64,000 bases of DNA from Acorus gramineus. Lineage: Eukaryota; Streptophyta; Magnoliopsida; Acorales; Acoraceae. The notes under the pieces are model-generated. The model saw only the letters and a program-made list of their open reading frames with translations, ran no database searches and was not told the DNA's origin. The stretch lies in NCBI GenBank assembly GCA_030737835.1, contig CM060847.1, forward strand, positions 3,128,484 to 3,192,483, written 5' to 3'. Shown one piece after another: positions 62,725-64,000 of the stretch (position 1 is its first letter; every line of letters begins with the position of its first letter). The translations under genes and the position numbers were made by a program.

Positions 62725-63155
62725 ATCTTTTATTTATGTTACAACTCATTTATAGTCGCATATGAGTCTTAGTCTCATGTATTTTTTTAAACGATATGTA
62801 GAAATTTTTCATATTTTCTATAAACATGTCTATACAATTTTTAGGTAGAGTATATACTTCGTTTTTTAAATGGTGTATTTATCTCGTTAGAAATTTTTTA
62901 TATTTTCTATTAATAGGTCTATACAATTAATTAGAGTATATCCTTTGTGTTTTAAAACTATGCATATATACCTTGTTAGAAGTTTTTTCATATTTTCTAT
63001 AAATAAGTCTATATAATTAATTGGAGTATATCCTTAATTTTTATTGTAAAAATATATACCTTATTAGATGGATTGATGAAATAGACTATTTTTTTTAAAT
63101 AAAACTTGTGTAAAATACATGCGAGATTGTAAACTAGGATGTATAACATTTTTTA
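62725..63155. repeat. Tandem copies of dispersed repeat family B
   Basis: The phrase 'tttttcatattttctataaa' with a following 'gtctatacaatt' occurs about three times at roughly 110-bp spacing, with 'tataccttgttaga' blocks between. Confidence 0.55.
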
Positions 63156-64000
63156 ATTTATAAATTTTTGTTAAGAAGTTTATATAAAAGTATTTTTGAA
63201 TTCATTGCCCTGTGTGTGCCTAAGAGTGCATTTAAAAACATAATTTGAAAATCAAATTTTAGCTATTTTATATACGGTTTTTTAAGATGTAATAATGATA
63301 GTTGCTTTATAAAACATAGAGTTTGAGACACGGCCTTTTGACAAAATCTAGTAATAATGATACATGTAAGCTGACATGTTTAGTAACAAGTTTTAGCTTT
63401 TTAAAAAGATAAATCCCTTAAAACAATTTTTCCAAACACACCCTAAGTTCTATTAAAGCCTCGTTTGAATTCAAATTGTTAAATTAATTATGTTTGTCCA
63501 AAGTTGTTTTTTTTTAATTCTAAATAGAGTTATTGAACTCAAGTCCTTTTTATTTTTATGTGTTAAAAATCAATAAACAGTTTTTTTATTAAAAAATTGT
63601 TTAATAAAGATTTGATTAAAAAAAAGAAGAAGCTAATTTGGAGTAATCCTATAGAAAAATTAATTTTAAAAGTTGACTCCACGACTAACATTTATTTTGA
63701 ATAATTTTTTACAATTTTTATTTTCCTTTATAAAAGAACTTATCCATTTATTTCTCTTCTCTTTTCACAATAAAATTTATCAATTTTTTTGTAAATATTT
63801 TTTAACAAATTAATAATAAATCCCAAGATTTGACATATTCTTTTGTTGTTGTTTTTTTTTTTTGAGAAAACTTCATTTCTAAACGGATTTGGGTTTTACT
63901 ATAGATTTAAGTGCATGTGGTCGCATATGTCGGGTAAAACGTGCCATTTTAGAATCACTCGACATATGATTTAGCATATATGATTTTATAGCGAAAATAA
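63156..64000. other. AT-rich gene-free end of window
   Basis: Homopolymer-rich AT DNA. I recognised no gene, RNA or bounded element. Confidence 0.4.

Overview
The window is nuclear DNA from a flowering plant, most likely a dicot-type genome. The evidence is AT-rich intergenic DNA, many short GT-AG introns, a flavonol-type R2R3-MYB, a type-B-like response regulator with a GARP domain, plant-style tRNA genes, and dense MITE, LINE, SINE and LTR debris. I make no species call. Exon models were assembled by hand from splice sites, reading frame and family knowledge; no search was run.

Six protein genes and two tRNA genes can be supported. From left to right: a divergent type-B response regulator (+, 6430-9391, 5 exons, 283 aa); the replication protein A 14 kDa subunit RPA3 (-, 10944-12705, 2 exons, 108 aa), whose last exon is duplicated downstream; a PDIL2-type protein disulfide isomerase (-, 14269-20769, 11 exons, 359 aa); an SLX9-like ribosome biogenesis protein (+, 23123-27318, 5 coding exons plus a 5' UTR exon, 162 aa); tRNA-Arg(ACG) (-, about 30.0 kb); a subgroup-7 R2R3-MYB (-, 33983-37175, 3 exons, 298 aa); the spliceosomal zinc-finger protein SNU23/ZMAT2 (+, 49179-54302, 10 exons, 203 aa); a small secreted cysteine-rich protein resembling plant DUF7731 proteins (-, 55929-56855, 4 exons, 158 aa); and tRNA-Ala(AGC) (-, about 61.4 kb). 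The genes do not form a pathway; they are unrelated neighbours, as is normal in a plant nuclear genome.

Between and inside the genes lies a layered mobile-element record. It includes LINE pieces (1-770, 15.06 kb, 19.6 kb, 19.93 kb, 28-28.9 kb), two short poly(A)-tailed retroposons with visible target-site duplications (11529-11687 and 23988-24148), and a likely mitochondrial DNA insertion in an SLX9 intron (25640-26345). There is a 1.45 kb fold-back element (30157-31605), a solo LTR with a perfect 5-bp target duplication (31972-32864), and several hAT-like or palindromic MITEs, one nested inside another in the MYB intron. A short Ty1/copia fossil lies near 43 kb. The 38.4-48.9 kb and 57-64 kb stretches are essentially gene-free repeat country, apart from the tRNA-Ala gene at 61.4 kb.

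The points most worth a second look are the duplicated RPA3 terminal exon, the altered receiver and DNA-binding domains of the response regulator, the long hairpin at 30-31.6 kb, and an uncharacterised TTCGAA-rich island in an SLX9 intron. I saw no convincing wholly new multi-gene system.
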